From assembly GCF_024509055.1 (NCBI RefSeq), contig NZ_JANINM010000520.1:1-64000 (forward strand): 64,000 nucleotides of DNA, read 5' to 3'. The translations under genes were made by a program, and so were the position numbers. Positions 49,006 through 58,461 of the stretch are shown here, piece by piece. This DNA is from Mesorhizobium sp. Its GTDB lineage: Bacteria > Pseudomonadota > Alphaproteobacteria > Rhizobiales > Rhizobiaceae. The notes below the pieces were generated by a model. The model ran no database searches. It was given only the letters and a program-made list of their open reading frames with translations, and had not been told where the DNA came from. How positions within the stretch are numbered: the first letter of the stretch is position 1; each line of letters begins with the position of its first letter.

Positions 49006-49958
49006 CGGGCACCGCCGTTCGACCGTGCACGCGGCTCAAGCAGCGGATAGAGCAGGTCGACAACGATGTTCGACAACACGAAGACCGCCACGATGATGAG
49101 GATCACGGCCTGCACCACCGGAAAATCCTTGACGTTCACCGCCTGAACCAGCAACGAGCCGATGCCGTTCAGGCCGAACACCGTCTCGACGATCGTCGTG
49201 GTCACCAGCAGGCCGGAGATGACGAGCCCGGCCAGCGTGACGACCGGCACGATGCCGCCACGGAACGCCTGCGCCCAAATCACCCGGCTCGACGAGAAGC
49301 CACGCACTCGGGCTGTCTCGACATATTCCTTGCCGAGGGCGCCGATCAACGAGGTGCGTGTGGTGCGCAGCACAAGCGCGGTTGAAGAGAGCGCGAGCGC
49401 TACGGCCGGCAGCGTGAGGTGCCATAGCCGATCACCGAAGCCGGTGCCGGCCCCGAAGGCGGGGAACCAACCGAGGGTGACCGCAAAGAACGAGGTGAGC
49501 GCCATGGCCACAACGAATGACGGCGTCGCCATTGCAACCGTGCTCAGAATGATCGCGGCGCTGTCGACAGCCCCCCGCTTCACGGCGGCGAGAACGCCGA
49601 TCAGCACGCCGACGACGAGGATGAGCAACGCGGCATAGGCGACGAGCAGCGCCGTGGTCGGCACCCGGCTTGCTATGAGCTCGGAGACCGGCTGGCGGAA
49701 CTGGATCGAGAGTCCGAAGTCGCCATGCAACACGCCGCCCAGCCAGAGCGCGTACTGAACGAGGAAGGGCTGGTCGAGATGGTACTGGTCGCGGATCGCC
49801 TTCAGCGTCTCGGCGGTAACCGAGTTGCCGCGCACCAGGAACGATTCCGGAGAGCCGGGCGCCAGGTACATAGCTCCGAACACGATGAAGGAAGTGGCCA
49901 GGAGCACCAGCACGACCGACCCGAGCCGTCGGGCCAACGGCATCAGCCAGAGTGTCAT
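49002..49958 (-). CDS. dppB: Peptide-type ABC permease, DppB-like
   Basis: 318 residues with six helices. RRLGSVVLVLLATSFIVFGAMYLAPGSPESFLV and YHLDQPFLVQYALWLGGVLHGDFGLSIQ are typical. The EAA region is EYVETARVRGFSSSRVIWAQAFRGG. The ATG overlaps the stop of the upstream binding-protein gene (ATGA); the longer frame upstream is a shadow. Confidence 0.88.
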   Translation of the reverse strand: MTLWLMPLARRLGSVVLVLLATSFIVFGAMYLAPGSPESFLVRGNSVTAETLKAIRDQYHLDQPFLVQYALWLGGVLHGDFGLSIQFRQPVSELIASRVPTTALLVAYAALLILVVGVLIGVLAAVKRGAVDSAAIILSTVAMATPSFVVAMALTSFFAVTLGWFPAFGAGTGFGDRLWHLTLPAVALALSSTALVLRTTRTSLIGALGKEYVETARVRGFSSSRVIWAQAFRGGIVPVVTLAGLVISGLLVTTTIVETVFGLNGIGSLLVQAVNVKDFPVVQAVILIIVAVFVLSNIVVDLLYPLLEPRARSNGGAR

Positions 49959-51595
49959 TTTGCGGCTCCGATCCGCGCCGCCCACGGCGAGTGCAACTGC
50001 ACATAGGACGCAGGCGCGCCTGTGGCTCGAGCGTTCAGGAACACGGTGTTGTAGGACGCATAGAGCGGGATCCACAGCGTCTGGCCGACAACGATCTTCT
50101 GCGCCTTGATGATCGACTGCGCGCGCTCGGTAGGCTCGGACTGGGCGTCGGCCTGCTCGACGAGTGCATCATATTCCGGGTTCGAGAAGCCGAAGAAATT
50201 GTACAGGTCCCCGGTCTTGAAATAGCGGTACATCTGCAACGGATCGGCGAAGTCGGTCCCCCATCCGGTAAGGTAGAGGTCGATGCCCTTGCGGGCCGCG
50301 GCGTCGGTGTAGACCGCGTAGTACTGATCGGCCGGTATCAACTTGAGCTCGACCTTGAGGCCGATCTTTGCAGCGGCCGACTGGATCTCCGCGCCAATCA
50401 CCGACGACTGGGCCTCGGCGTTGGTGGTCGCCAGCACGATCGGCTTGGCGGGCGCCTTGGTGGTGGCTAGCAGTTTTTTCGCCCCTTCAATGTCGAGGGT
50501 CGCACTCTCGATGTCGTCCCAGGCTGCCTGGAAGGCCTTGCGCTCATAGCCCCAGCTGCCGGGCACGGCCGGCGCGCGCTGCTCCTGACCCGCCCCCTTG
50601 ATGGCGACGTCGATGATCGCCTGCCGGTCGATCGCCATCGACAGCGCCTTGCGAACGACGGGATCGGCCAACGGCCCGGTGGGGTCCATGACGATGGCGT
50701 TGTAGCCCTGTGTGCTCTGACCGTAATATACCGCGCCGACGCCGCTGGAAGAGAGCCGCTCGATCGAGGCCGGGGCGACTTCCCAGGTGCCGTCGAGCGA
50801 ACCCGAGAGCAAGCCGTTCACGACCGCGGCGGGGTCGCGCACGATGTCGAACTCGACCGTCTTGGTCTTCGCACGCAGCTTGGTGTCGAAATAGTTGTCG
50901 TCACGCGCGAGGGTGATCGACTGCCCCGACTGCCAGCTGGCAAACTTGTAGGGTCCGACGCAGTTCACCCCACCCTGCGGGGTGCCGTATTGCTGGCCGA
51001 GGCGCTGCACCGTGGCGGCCTGCTCGACGATGCCGGCCGGGCTCGACATATAGGCGTTGAAGAGCTCGTCGGGAGCCGACAGGCGCACCGTGACCTCAAG
51101 CGGGCCGGTCGCCTCTATCGACTTCACCTTGGTGAAGGCGCCCGACCAGAAAGAGCCCGCCTTGGGATCGAGGTTGCGCTTCAGGCTGAACACCACGTCG
51201 GCGGCTGTCAGCGGCGAGCCATCATGGAAGGCCACACCTTCGTGGAGGTGATAGATCCAGGTGGTGGCGTCTGGATGCTCGAACGACTTGGCGAGCGCGG
51301 GTTCAAGCGTGAGGTCCGGCGCAAGCCGCAGCAGGCCTTCGCAGACATTGGCCAGGATCGACCCGGTCGAGGTGTCCGCGTCGCGGATCCAGTCGAGCGA
51401 AGCTGGCTCGCTAGAGACGGCCCAGGCGATGCGGTCCAGTTCGCTGCTTGGCTCGGGGGTGAGCTCGACGAGCTTAATGTCATGGCCGCCGGCCTGCCCC
51501 GGCTGCACGTGGCCGATGCAGGCGACCAGCGCGACGGCAGCCACCGCTCCTCCTCTGAACATGGCCCTGCATGCGACCGTGGATGCGCGCTTCAT
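49955..51595 (-). CDS. Peptide-type (family 5) ABC substrate-binding protein, first copy
   Basis: 546 residues. Signal peptide about 1-36 (MFRGGAVAAVALVACIGHVQPGQA), then RIAWAVSSEPASLDWIRDADTSTG and IYHLHEGVAFHDGSPLTAADVVFSLKR. It is the first gene of the five-gene importer operon, divergent from the pyroglutamyl peptidase operon across a 262-base region with a tandem AACGTT repeat. There is no terminator between it and dppB, because the genes overlap. Confidence 0.88.
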   Translation of the reverse strand: MKRASTVACRAMFRGGAVAAVALVACIGHVQPGQAGGHDIKLVELTPEPSSELDRIAWAVSSEPASLDWIRDADTSTGSILANVCEGLLRLAPDLTLEPALAKSFEHPDATTWIYHLHEGVAFHDGSPLTAADVVFSLKRNLDPKAGSFWSGAFTKVKSIEATGPLEVTVRLSAPDELFNAYMSSPAGIVEQAATVQRLGQQYGTPQGGVNCVGPYKFASWQSGQSITLARDDNYFDTKLRAKTKTVEFDIVRDPAAVVNGLLSGSLDGTWEVAPASIERLSSSGVGAVYYGQSTQGYNAIVMDPTGPLADPVVRKALSMAIDRQAIIDVAIKGAGQEQRAPAVPGSWGYERKAFQAAWDDIESATLDIEGAKKLLATTKAPAKPIVLATTNAEAQSSVIGAEIQSAAAKIGLKVELKLIPADQYYAVYTDAAARKGIDLYLTGWGTDFADPLQMYRYFKTGDLYNFFGFSNPEYDALVEQADAQSEPTERAQSIIKAQKIVVGQTLWIPLYASYNTVFLNARATGAPASYVQLHSPWAARIGAAK

Positions 51596-51734
51596 GACTG
51601 CTCCTCACCTCATCCGAGAATCGGTGCCCGGGACCACCGCCGGTCTCTTTGAAAGGGTGCTCGCCAATCGCGAACCCATGCGCCAGCTGTCCACGAATTA
51701 AAGGCGCGACGCTCAATCGTTGTCAAGCTAGTGT

Positions 51735-51773
51735 AACGTTCTTTTTGATAAAAATAACGTTCCTCTTTGATAA
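51735..51773. promoter_or_regulatory. Tandem operator-like repeat in the importer/pcp divergent promoter
   Basis: Two near-identical units, AACGTTCTTTTTGATAA at 51735 and AACGTTCCTCTTTGATAA at 51756, start 21 bases apart (two helical turns) in an AT-rich patch. The AACGTT core is palindromic with a central CG, as in many LacI-family operators. The LacI protein encoded at the end of the plus operon is the likely ligand-responsive repressor (inference). Confidence 0.5.
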
Positions 51774-51857
51774 CAGATGCATTACAGTGACGTCCGTTGC
51801 GAGGCGCCCGGACCAGATTCCGGACGCCTCGGCCGGCACATTGCAGAGGAGCATGAC

Positions 51858-52550
51858 GTGAGCGAACCGTGGATTTTGATCACCGGCAACGGCGCCTTCG
51901 GAGACACCGCCGAGCGGGTCGACTTGCGCTATGCGGTGAACCCGAGTTCGCTGCTCGCCACCGAGCTCGACGGTGAAGTGATCGCCGGCCACCGAGTGGT
52001 TGGCCGCACGCTCGACTGGCGGCATCGTCCGGTCGAGGCGCTTGCCCCGATCCTCGATGCCTCGATGGACGCGCCGCCGGCGATTGTGCTGTCGACCGGG
52101 GTATTCTCGGGCCGCACCACGGTCACCGTGGAACGAACCGCCGTCAATGTGCGGGACTTCCAGTTCGCCGGTGACGATGGCCAACGTCCGGCGGGCGAGC
52201 CCGTCGAGGAAGCCGGTCCGACCGCCTATCTCGCGACGGTGCCTATCAAGGCGATGACGCATGCGATGCGCAGCCGGGGCATCCCAGCGCTCATCTCGAA
52301 CTCGGCCTCCACGCATGGCTGCAACTCGGTCATGTACACCGCGCTGCACCTCATTGCCGAACGAAACCTGCCGACGCGCGCCGGCTTCATCCACCTGCCC
52401 GACACGCCCCAGCACGTCGCGTGGGTCGGCAGTAACGGTCCCAGCATGGACCTGCGGCTGCAGGCCGAGGCATTGCGTGTCGCCGTCGAGGCCGCCATCT
52501 CGCATGCCGGAGGCGACCTCGACGTACCGGCCAACGAATGGGAATGGTGA
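51858..52550 (+). CDS. pcp: Pyrrolidone-carboxylate (pyroglutamyl) peptidase, C15 family
   Basis: 230 residues. It opens WILITGNGAFG. The catalytic Glu is in TTVTVERTAVNVRDF, the nucleophile Cys in SNSASTHGCNSVMY and the His in RAGFIHLPDTP, so the Glu-Cys-His triad appears complete. It removes N-terminal 5-oxoproline or opens related gamma-lactams. The start is GTG with GAGGAG seven bases upstream, chosen because similarity begins there. It is the first gene of a six-enzyme operon followed by a LacI regulator. Confidence 0.85.
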   Translation: MSEPWILITGNGAFGDTAERVDLRYAVNPSSLLATELDGEVIAGHRVVGRTLDWRHRPVEALAPILDASMDAPPAIVLSTGVFSGRTTVTVERTAVNVRDFQFAGDDGQRPAGEPVEEAGPTAYLATVPIKAMTHAMRSRGIPALISNSASTHGCNSVMYTALHLIAERNLPTRAGFIHLPDTPQHVAWVGSNGPSMDLRLQAEALRVAVEAAISHAGGDLDVPANEWEW

Positions 52551-52557
52551 ACCGCAC

Positions 52558-53892
52558 ATGACATCGCTGATCATTACCGATGCCTCGATCCACGGCCGCC
52601 CCGGCCGTCACGACGTGGTTATTGAGCAAGGGCTGGTTGCCTGCATTGAACCGACCGGCACGACACCCCGGACTGAAGGCACGGCCCGGCCCGATGCGGC
52701 ACCCGCCACAGTCATCGAGGCACGCGGCGGCCTCCTCGCTCGCGCCTTCGTCGAACCGCACCTGCATCCCGACAAATCCTTCAGCCTGTCGGAACTGCCG
52801 GCGGCCGAAGCCTCCGGCCTCAACCATTTCGCCCGAGCCTCGCGCATCAAGGCTGCGTTCACGCCGGAACAGGTGGCACGGCGCGCCCGCAGGGCCTTCG
52901 AACTCGCCGTCTCGAACGGCGTTACGAGACTCCGTGCCAACATCGACATCGACTCGATCGCGGGACTGCGCGGCTTCGAGGGCGTGCTGCAGGCGCGCGA
53001 AGAGGTCGCGAGCATCCTCGACGTCGATCTCGTTGCCTTTCCGCAGGAGGGACTCGGCCGCGACCCGGGCGCCTATGACCTGCTGCGCGAGGCGCTGCGC
53101 TCCGGCGCCAACCTCATTGGCGGCTGGCCGAACGTCGAGGAGGGCGAGGACGCGCAGCGCGCGCATGTCGCGACCGTGTTCGACCTTGCCGAGGAATTCG
53201 ACGTCGACATCGACATTCACGCCGACTGTTGGATCGAGGAGCGCGAGCGCATGCTCGAAGTGATCGCCGAAGAGACGATGACCCGTGGCCTGCACGGCCG
53301 GGTCATGGCGAGCCATTGCTGCGGCATCGAGTGCTACCACGACAACGCACGCTATGTCGCCGACAAGGTGGCCGAGGCGGACGTGCGCGTCGCCGTCATT
53401 CCGCTCAACCTCGTCGACGGCATCCTGCGAGGGCTCTCGCGTCCGCACATGCTGCGGCAGGCGGGAGCCCAGGTCATCGTCGGAAGCGACAACCTCAATG
53501 ACGGCTGGTACGCGCTAGGCACCCTCAATCCGCTCGACCGGATCTACATGGCGGTCGTCGGAGGCGGCTTCGCTGACGACGAGGTCGATGCAGTCTGGCA
53601 CATGGTCGCGGGCGGCGCGGCGCACGCGCTCGACAACCGCTCTCGGGCGGATACCGCCGTCGAGTCAGCCAGTGACGTGCATATCGGCATGGTCGCCGAT
53701 CTCGTGCTGCTCGGCGCGCATGACCGGCTTGAGGCACTGCGCCGGCCCGGCGGGCCGGTCACCACGATCAAGGGTGGGCGCGTGGTGGCCCGGCGCACCG
53801 TCGAGGAGCGGATCATGGACGTCGATGCGTTCGGCGCCGCCTTGGGCGGCGGTGCGGCCGCTCGGCCGGCACGCGGAGTCATCCCGCGATGA
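52558..53892 (+). CDS. CodA-like amidohydrolase, copy A
   Basis: 444 residues. The cytosine deaminase-type metal ligands are present: VEPHLHPDKSF, His in VDIDIHADCW, His in VMASHCCGIECY and catalytic Asp in VIVGSDNLNDGWYALGT. The Glu after the second His motif of CodA (HxDE) is Cys here. It hydrolyses a C-N bond in a ring or exocyclic amine. It begins seven bases after the pcp stop and overlaps the next gene by ATGA. It shares long motifs (AFPQEGL, GGWPN) with the sixth enzyme of the operon. Confidence 0.85.
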   Translation: MTSLIITDASIHGRPGRHDVVIEQGLVACIEPTGTTPRTEGTARPDAAPATVIEARGGLLARAFVEPHLHPDKSFSLSELPAAEASGLNHFARASRIKAAFTPEQVARRARRAFELAVSNGVTRLRANIDIDSIAGLRGFEGVLQAREEVASILDVDLVAFPQEGLGRDPGAYDLLREALRSGANLIGGWPNVEEGEDAQRAHVATVFDLAEEFDVDIDIHADCWIEERERMLEVIAEETMTRGLHGRVMASHCCGIECYHDNARYVADKVAEADVRVAVIPLNLVDGILRGLSRPHMLRQAGAQVIVGSDNLNDGWYALGTLNPLDRIYMAVVGGGFADDEVDAVWHMVAGGAAHALDNRSRADTAVESASDVHIGMVADLVLLGAHDRLEALRRPGGPVTTIKGGRVVARRTVEERIMDVDAFGAALGGGAAARPARGVIPR

Positions 53893-55292
53893 CCGCCCCC
53901 GACCTCGCGGTACGCGGCGAACGGATACTCATTGACGGTGAACTCGTGCAAGCCACGATCCTCGTGCATGCCGGCCGCATCAGCGCGATCGAGGCGAATT
54001 GCGATCCGACGACGTCGGCGGGCGCCGCTCGGATGATCGACGCCGGTCGCGACGTCGTCTCCCCGGGTTTCGTCGACCTTCATGTGCACTTCGACAACCC
54101 CGCCATCAACCTCGCCGACGACTTCCACGTCGGCACGGCGAACTCCGCGCTCGGCGGCTGCACCTTCGTCATCGAGCACCCGTTCTCGACGCCGCCGACG
54201 ACGACCGCCGAACGCTACGCCGCAAAGCGCGAGCGCGCCGCCACAGGGGCGGTTGTCGACTTCGGCCTCTGGGGCGCGCTTACGGAACCCAGCCTCCGTG
54301 AGCTTGACGGGCAGCGCGCGCTTGGCGCCGCCGGCTTCAAGGCATTCCTGCCCGATAACAACATGGACTTTCCCCCAGCAACCGATGACGAGCTACGGGA
54401 AGGGCTCGCCAATACCGCCCGCGAAGGCGGGTTCGTGCTCGTGCATGCCGAAGACCGTGACCGGCTGCGAGCCGCGATCGGCCACGAGCGCGCGGCGGGC
54501 CGGATCGACTGCGCGGCCGTCCTCGCGGCACGGGCGCCCGAGATCGAGATCGAGGCGGTCCGCCGGGTGCTCGAACTCGCCGAGGAGACCGGGGGCGCGG
54601 TGCATCTCGTACACCTCTCCGTGCCGGAGTCCGTTGATCTCGTCACCGCCTCGCGCGAGCGAGGCGTGAAAGCAAGTTGCGAGGCAACGACGCATCACCT
54701 GCTGCTCGACAGCGACGACTTCCTGCGACTCGGCTGGAGTGCCCTATGCGCCCCGCCTCTGCGCCCGCGCTCCGACGTCGAGGCGCTCTGGCGACGGTTG
54801 CGCGACGGCGTGATCGATGCGGTTGTCTCGGACCACTGCCCCTATTCGCTCTCCGACAAGGCGCCTGCCGCCACCAACGCGCTTGACGGCCCCTTCGGCA
54901 TCCAGAGCGCGCGTGAGTTCGCGTTGCTGTTCCTCGACGAGGCGTTGCGGCGTGGCTGGACGCTTCCCGAGGCGCTCGCCCTGGTAACGAGCCGCCCCGC
55001 CGACCTCTGCGCCGCCGCGCCGCGCAAGGGCCGCATCGCCGTTGGAGCCGATGCCGACTTCGCCGTGCTGCGGACCGGTGCCGAGCATCCTGTCAACGCC
55101 GAAGAGCAATTCGGGCCGGACCGCTGGTCGCCATATGACGGTCGGCCGAGCACCCTGCAGCTGATCTCGACGATTATGCGCGGCAAACCCGTCGTGCTCG
55201 ACGGCCGGCTCGTCGGCTCTGCCGGTTCGGGACAGTTTATTCCGTTGTCGGCTGGAGCACCCGCGGCGGTGACAGATGGAGGCATCCGGTGA
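53889..55292 (+). CDS. Dihydroorotase/hydantoinase/allantoinase-like cyclic amidohydrolase
   Basis: 467 residues. HxH in FVDLHVHFDNP, carbamylated Lys candidate in GFKAFLPDNN, His in VLVHAEDRD and VHLVHLSVPES, and Asp in VVSDHCPYS: a complete binuclear site. It opens cyclic ureides or imides such as hydantoins, allantoin or dihydroorotate. Which one cannot be told from sequence; the ureide-type bicupin two genes downstream favours a ureide. It overlaps both neighbours by four bases (ATGA, GTGA). Confidence 0.85.
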   Translation: MTAPDLAVRGERILIDGELVQATILVHAGRISAIEANCDPTTSAGAARMIDAGRDVVSPGFVDLHVHFDNPAINLADDFHVGTANSALGGCTFVIEHPFSTPPTTTAERYAAKRERAATGAVVDFGLWGALTEPSLRELDGQRALGAAGFKAFLPDNNMDFPPATDDELREGLANTAREGGFVLVHAEDRDRLRAAIGHERAAGRIDCAAVLAARAPEIEIEAVRRVLELAEETGGAVHLVHLSVPESVDLVTASRERGVKASCEATTHHLLLDSDDFLRLGWSALCAPPLRPRSDVEALWRRLRDGVIDAVVSDHCPYSLSDKAPAATNALDGPFGIQSAREFALLFLDEALRRGWTLPEALALVTSRPADLCAAAPRKGRIAVGADADFAVLRTGAEHPVNAEEQFGPDRWSPYDGRPSTLQLISTIMRGKPVVLDGRLVGSAGSGQFIPLSAGAPAAVTDGGIR

Positions 55293-56377
55293 ACCCCGGA
55301 CAATCAGATACAGGCGAAGCGTCCGCTCGCGCGCCTGCGGCCAACGCCGCCGACTTAGCCCGTGGCGCCGACGAACTCCTGCGCACCTGCCTTGCGGTCA
55401 CCCATGACGACCGGGTTCTTGTGCTCACCGACCTTGCGACGCGGGACCTCGCACAGCACATCGTGGATGCGGCATCCGCGTTCGCACCTACCGCCGTCCG
55501 CCTCGTCGGCGACCTCGACGCCGACTACCCCGCTGCCTTCGCTGCCATCGAACGCGCCCTCGACGAAATGAGACCGACTGTCACCGTCTTTGCAGCGCGC
55601 GACGCCACCGACCGCCTGGCCTGGGATCCACGCTTCTGGGAGAGGCTCGACGAGCTTGGGGCCAGGCATGCGCAGATGCCCGCGCTCGATGCGACGAGTC
55701 TGGGCGTGGGCATGGCAACCGACTATCGCGAGGTGGCCGCGTTCAGCCAAAAGGTGCGAGGACTGCTCATCGGGGCCCGCGAAATCACGGTGCGCAGTAC
55801 GCTCGGCACCGACATTCGCTTCGAGCTTGATCCCAAGCGACCGTGGATAGCTCTCACCGGGCTGTACCGCGCCGCCGGCCAAGGAGGCCGGCTGCCGCAG
55901 GGCGAAGTGTTCTGTACGCCGCTTTCCGCCGACGGCGTCATCGCCGCGTCCGTGATCGGTTACCCTTTCAACGCCGCCACCGGCCTGCTGGCCGAACCTG
56001 TGCGTTTCGAAATACAGGCGGGACGGCTTGTGCGACTTGACCATTCCGATGCCGCGCTGGCGGCGCGGCTGCGCCAATGGTTCGACCGCGACGAGCATGC
56101 CGGCCGCATAGGGGAGTTCGCTGTCGGCACCAACCGGGAGTCCACCGCGCTCACCGGCAACCTGCTGTTCGACGAGAACGTGCCCGGCTGCCACATCGCG
56201 CTCGGACACCCCTTCGGCGATTACACCGGCGCCGACTGGAGCTCCGGCGTGCATGTCGACCTCGTCGTTGACCGGCCGACGATCACCGTGGATGGCCATC
56301 CGCTCATCGTCGGCGGCCATTACCTCGATCCGCTTCCCACCATCTCCTCCCCCACACTCGAACGGAGCCCCGCGTGA
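55289..56377 (+). CDS. M29-type metalloprotein (aminopeptidase M29 / NicX family)
   Basis: 362 residues. The C-terminal half has the M29 metal-site series GEFAVGTNRES, LLFDENVPGCHIALGHPFGD and SSGVHVDLVVDRPTITVDG. This clan includes thermophilic aminopeptidases and also ring-cleaving NicX-type iron dioxygenases, so either a peptidase or a ring-opening reaction is possible. The start is GTG in a GTGA overlap with the previous gene. The operon context of N-heterocycle amidohydrolases makes a non-peptidase role worth considering. Confidence 0.75.
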   Translation: MNPGQSDTGEASARAPAANAADLARGADELLRTCLAVTHDDRVLVLTDLATRDLAQHIVDAASAFAPTAVRLVGDLDADYPAAFAAIERALDEMRPTVTVFAARDATDRLAWDPRFWERLDELGARHAQMPALDATSLGVGMATDYREVAAFSQKVRGLLIGAREITVRSTLGTDIRFELDPKRPWIALTGLYRAAGQGGRLPQGEVFCTPLSADGVIAASVIGYPFNAATGLLAEPVRFEIQAGRLVRLDHSDAALAARLRQWFDRDEHAGRIGEFAVGTNRESTALTGNLLFDENVPGCHIALGHPFGDYTGADWSSGVHVDLVVDRPTITVDGHPLIVGGHYLDPLPTISSPTLERSPA

Positions 56378-57138
56378 CGACGCCGTACCGAAACGACCAT
56401 CTGAGCGCGAGCCGAGGCCGCGTCGGCAATCGCTACTACCTGATGACGCCGGACACGATGGTCGAGAACACCCTGCCGGGCCTGCCCGAATACGCAGCCG
56501 TCGTGCTAGCCGCCCCCCAAGGCAGCCCGGCCCGCTTCGGCCAGTACCTGCTCAAGCTCGCGGCTGGCGCGGCGAGTGCGCTGCCGCTGGGCGCGAGCTT
56601 CGAGAACTTCCTTATCGTACTCGAGGGCGAGGTCATGGTCGCGTCCCCTGAGGAAGGCGCGGAGTGGGCGCTGGGCGACGGCGGCTATCTTTTCCTCCCC
56701 GAGGGCCGCAGTTTCTCACTGGCGGCAAGGACCGCTGCTCGCCTGCTTTGGGTCAAGAAGCGCTACCTGGCCGTTGACGGTGTCGAGGCGCCGCCGGTCG
56801 TCACTGGCCGGCTCTCCGAGGTCGCCGGCGCCGACGACGAGAGCATCGACGGAAGCTGGGGTCGGTTGCTGCCCGGCGACCAGCGCTTCGACCTTGCGAT
56901 GAACATCATGCGCTTCCGGGGAGGCGCCCGGTTCCGGATGGTCGAGATCCACCATCAGGAGCATGGCCTCTATCTGCTTGAAGGCGGTGGCGTCTACCAC
57001 CTCGACGGAGACCACCTCGACGTGCAGCAGGACGACTTCATCTACATGGCGCCATACTGCACCCAGGCCTTCACGGCGACAGGGTCGGGTCCGTCAGCCT
57101 ATCTGCTTTATAAGGATGTGAATCGTGATGGCTTCTGA
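56374..57138 (+). CDS. Bicupin, (S)-ureidoglycine aminohydrolase (AllE/YlbA)-like
   Basis: 254 residues made of two cupin domains. The first is around LPLGASFENFLIVLEGEV. The second has EIHHQEHGLYLLEGGGVYHLDGDHLDVQQDDFIYMAPYCTQAF, which fits the manganese-binding C-terminal cupin of ureidoglycine aminohydrolase. The N-terminal RVGNRYYLMTPDTMVENTLPG also matches that family. It releases ammonia from ureidoglycine in allantoin breakdown. The start is GTG overlapping the M29 gene stop. Presence with a cyclic amidohydrolase suggests a purine- or ureide-like route, though allantoate amidohydrolase is not seen. Confidence 0.8.
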   Translation: MTTPYRNDHLSASRGRVGNRYYLMTPDTMVENTLPGLPEYAAVVLAAPQGSPARFGQYLLKLAAGAASALPLGASFENFLIVLEGEVMVASPEEGAEWALGDGGYLFLPEGRSFSLAARTAARLLWVKKRYLAVDGVEAPPVVTGRLSEVAGADDESIDGSWGRLLPGDQRFDLAMNIMRFRGGARFRMVEIHHQEHGLYLLEGGGVYHLDGDHLDVQQDDFIYMAPYCTQAFTATGSGPSAYLLYKDVNRDGF

Positions 57139-58420
57139 GCAGAACGGCGCGATCGCGCAGACACACGCATTGGGCCCGGCCGAGTTGGTCGTCGACGGCT
57201 GCCGGCTCGACGGTGGCTCCAACGACCCAGTGGACATCGTGGTGCGAGATGGCTTGATCGCCGCGATCGGCCCAGGTTCCGCCGAGGGGGTCACCGCCGC
57301 CATGCGCATCGATGCGCGAGGCGGACTTGCCACGGTGCCGTTCGCCGAGCCGCACAGCCACCCCGACAAGGTGTACAGCCGTGAGCGCATCGCCGAACTC
57401 GGGCTGCCGACCAGCGGTCCGCGCGAGGTGTTCATGCAGCGGCAGCGGGTCCTCAAGGCGGCGTTCACGTTGGAAGACGTCACCGACCGCGCCTCCCGCT
57501 TCTTGCGGGCCTGCGCAATCGAGGGGGTCGGCGTGGTGGCCGGGCAGGCCGACATCGACTCTGTCACGGGACTCGTCTCGGTCGAGGGCGTGCTCGCGGC
57601 CCGCGAAGCATGCGCTGACATCATCGACATGGTCGTCACCGCTTTTCCGCAGGAGGGGCTGGTTGGCGACGCTCGCGCCTACGACCTCGTTGCCGCGGCG
57701 CTCGGCATGGGAGCCGACCGCGTCGGCGGCTGGCCCAACAACGAGGTCGACGACACGGCGCGGCTCACCCATTTGCGCCAGGTCTTCGAGCTCGCAGAGC
57801 GGCTCGGCGTGCCGATCGACATCAACATCGATTACTTCACCGACCCCACCGAGCGGCTGCTCGAGCCGCTCGCCGAACTGACGACCGCCTATGGCATGCA
57901 GGGCCTCGTCAACGCCAATCACGTCGGCGCGCTCGAGACGTACTCCGACGCCGATGCCGCTCGCGTGATCGACAAGGTCGCCGCGGCCGGCATCTCGATC
58001 ACGGTCTGCCCGTCGAACCTGCAAGGCACATACCCCTTCCGTGGCGTCTCCCGACCGAACGAACTCCTCGACTCCGGCGTCAACGTGACGATCGGCACCG
58101 GCAACCACGAGGACAATTGGGAGTCACTCGGTACCCTCGACCCGCTCGAGCGGGCGCGGTTCGGCTGGCATGCGCTGCCGCTCGCCGGACGGGAGGGCGA
58201 AGGCATCGACGACGCCTGGCACATGATCACGAGCTCCGCACGGGCCGCGATCGGCGTCAAACCCGCCACGCTTGCGGTCGGGTCGGACGCCTCGTTCGTC
58301 GTGCTCTCGGCGCCGGACCGCCTGCACGCGCTGCGCAACGAGGCTGGCTCGCGCTTCACCGTGCGACGTGGCGCAGTCGTGGCATCGCGACGCGTCGCAA
58401 CCGAACTCGTGTATAGTTGA
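57128..58420 (+). CDS. CodA-like amidohydrolase, copy B, with altered metal ligands
   Basis: 430 residues, paralogous to copy A over the whole length. The first ligands are kept (AEPHSHPDKVYS). The His of copy A's DIDIHADCW corresponds to Asp here (DINIDYFTD), and copy A's SDNLND corresponds to TGNHED, losing the usual catalytic Asp. It may use a different metal geometry, be a binding subunit, or act as a pseudoenzyme. It overlaps the bicupin gene by 11 bases. The start is ATG directly after an in-frame GTG. Confidence 0.8.
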   Translation: MASEQNGAIAQTHALGPAELVVDGCRLDGGSNDPVDIVVRDGLIAAIGPGSAEGVTAAMRIDARGGLATVPFAEPHSHPDKVYSRERIAELGLPTSGPREVFMQRQRVLKAAFTLEDVTDRASRFLRACAIEGVGVVAGQADIDSVTGLVSVEGVLAAREACADIIDMVVTAFPQEGLVGDARAYDLVAAALGMGADRVGGWPNNEVDDTARLTHLRQVFELAERLGVPIDINIDYFTDPTERLLEPLAELTTAYGMQGLVNANHVGALETYSDADAARVIDKVAAAGISITVCPSNLQGTYPFRGVSRPNELLDSGVNVTIGTGNHEDNWESLGTLDPLERARFGWHALPLAGREGEGIDDAWHMITSSARAAIGVKPATLAVGSDASFVVLSAPDRLHALRNEAGSRFTVRRGAVVASRRVATELVYS

Positions 58421-58461
58421 GGGAGTCGCACTGCCTGCCGACGATGGAGAGACCGCGATCC

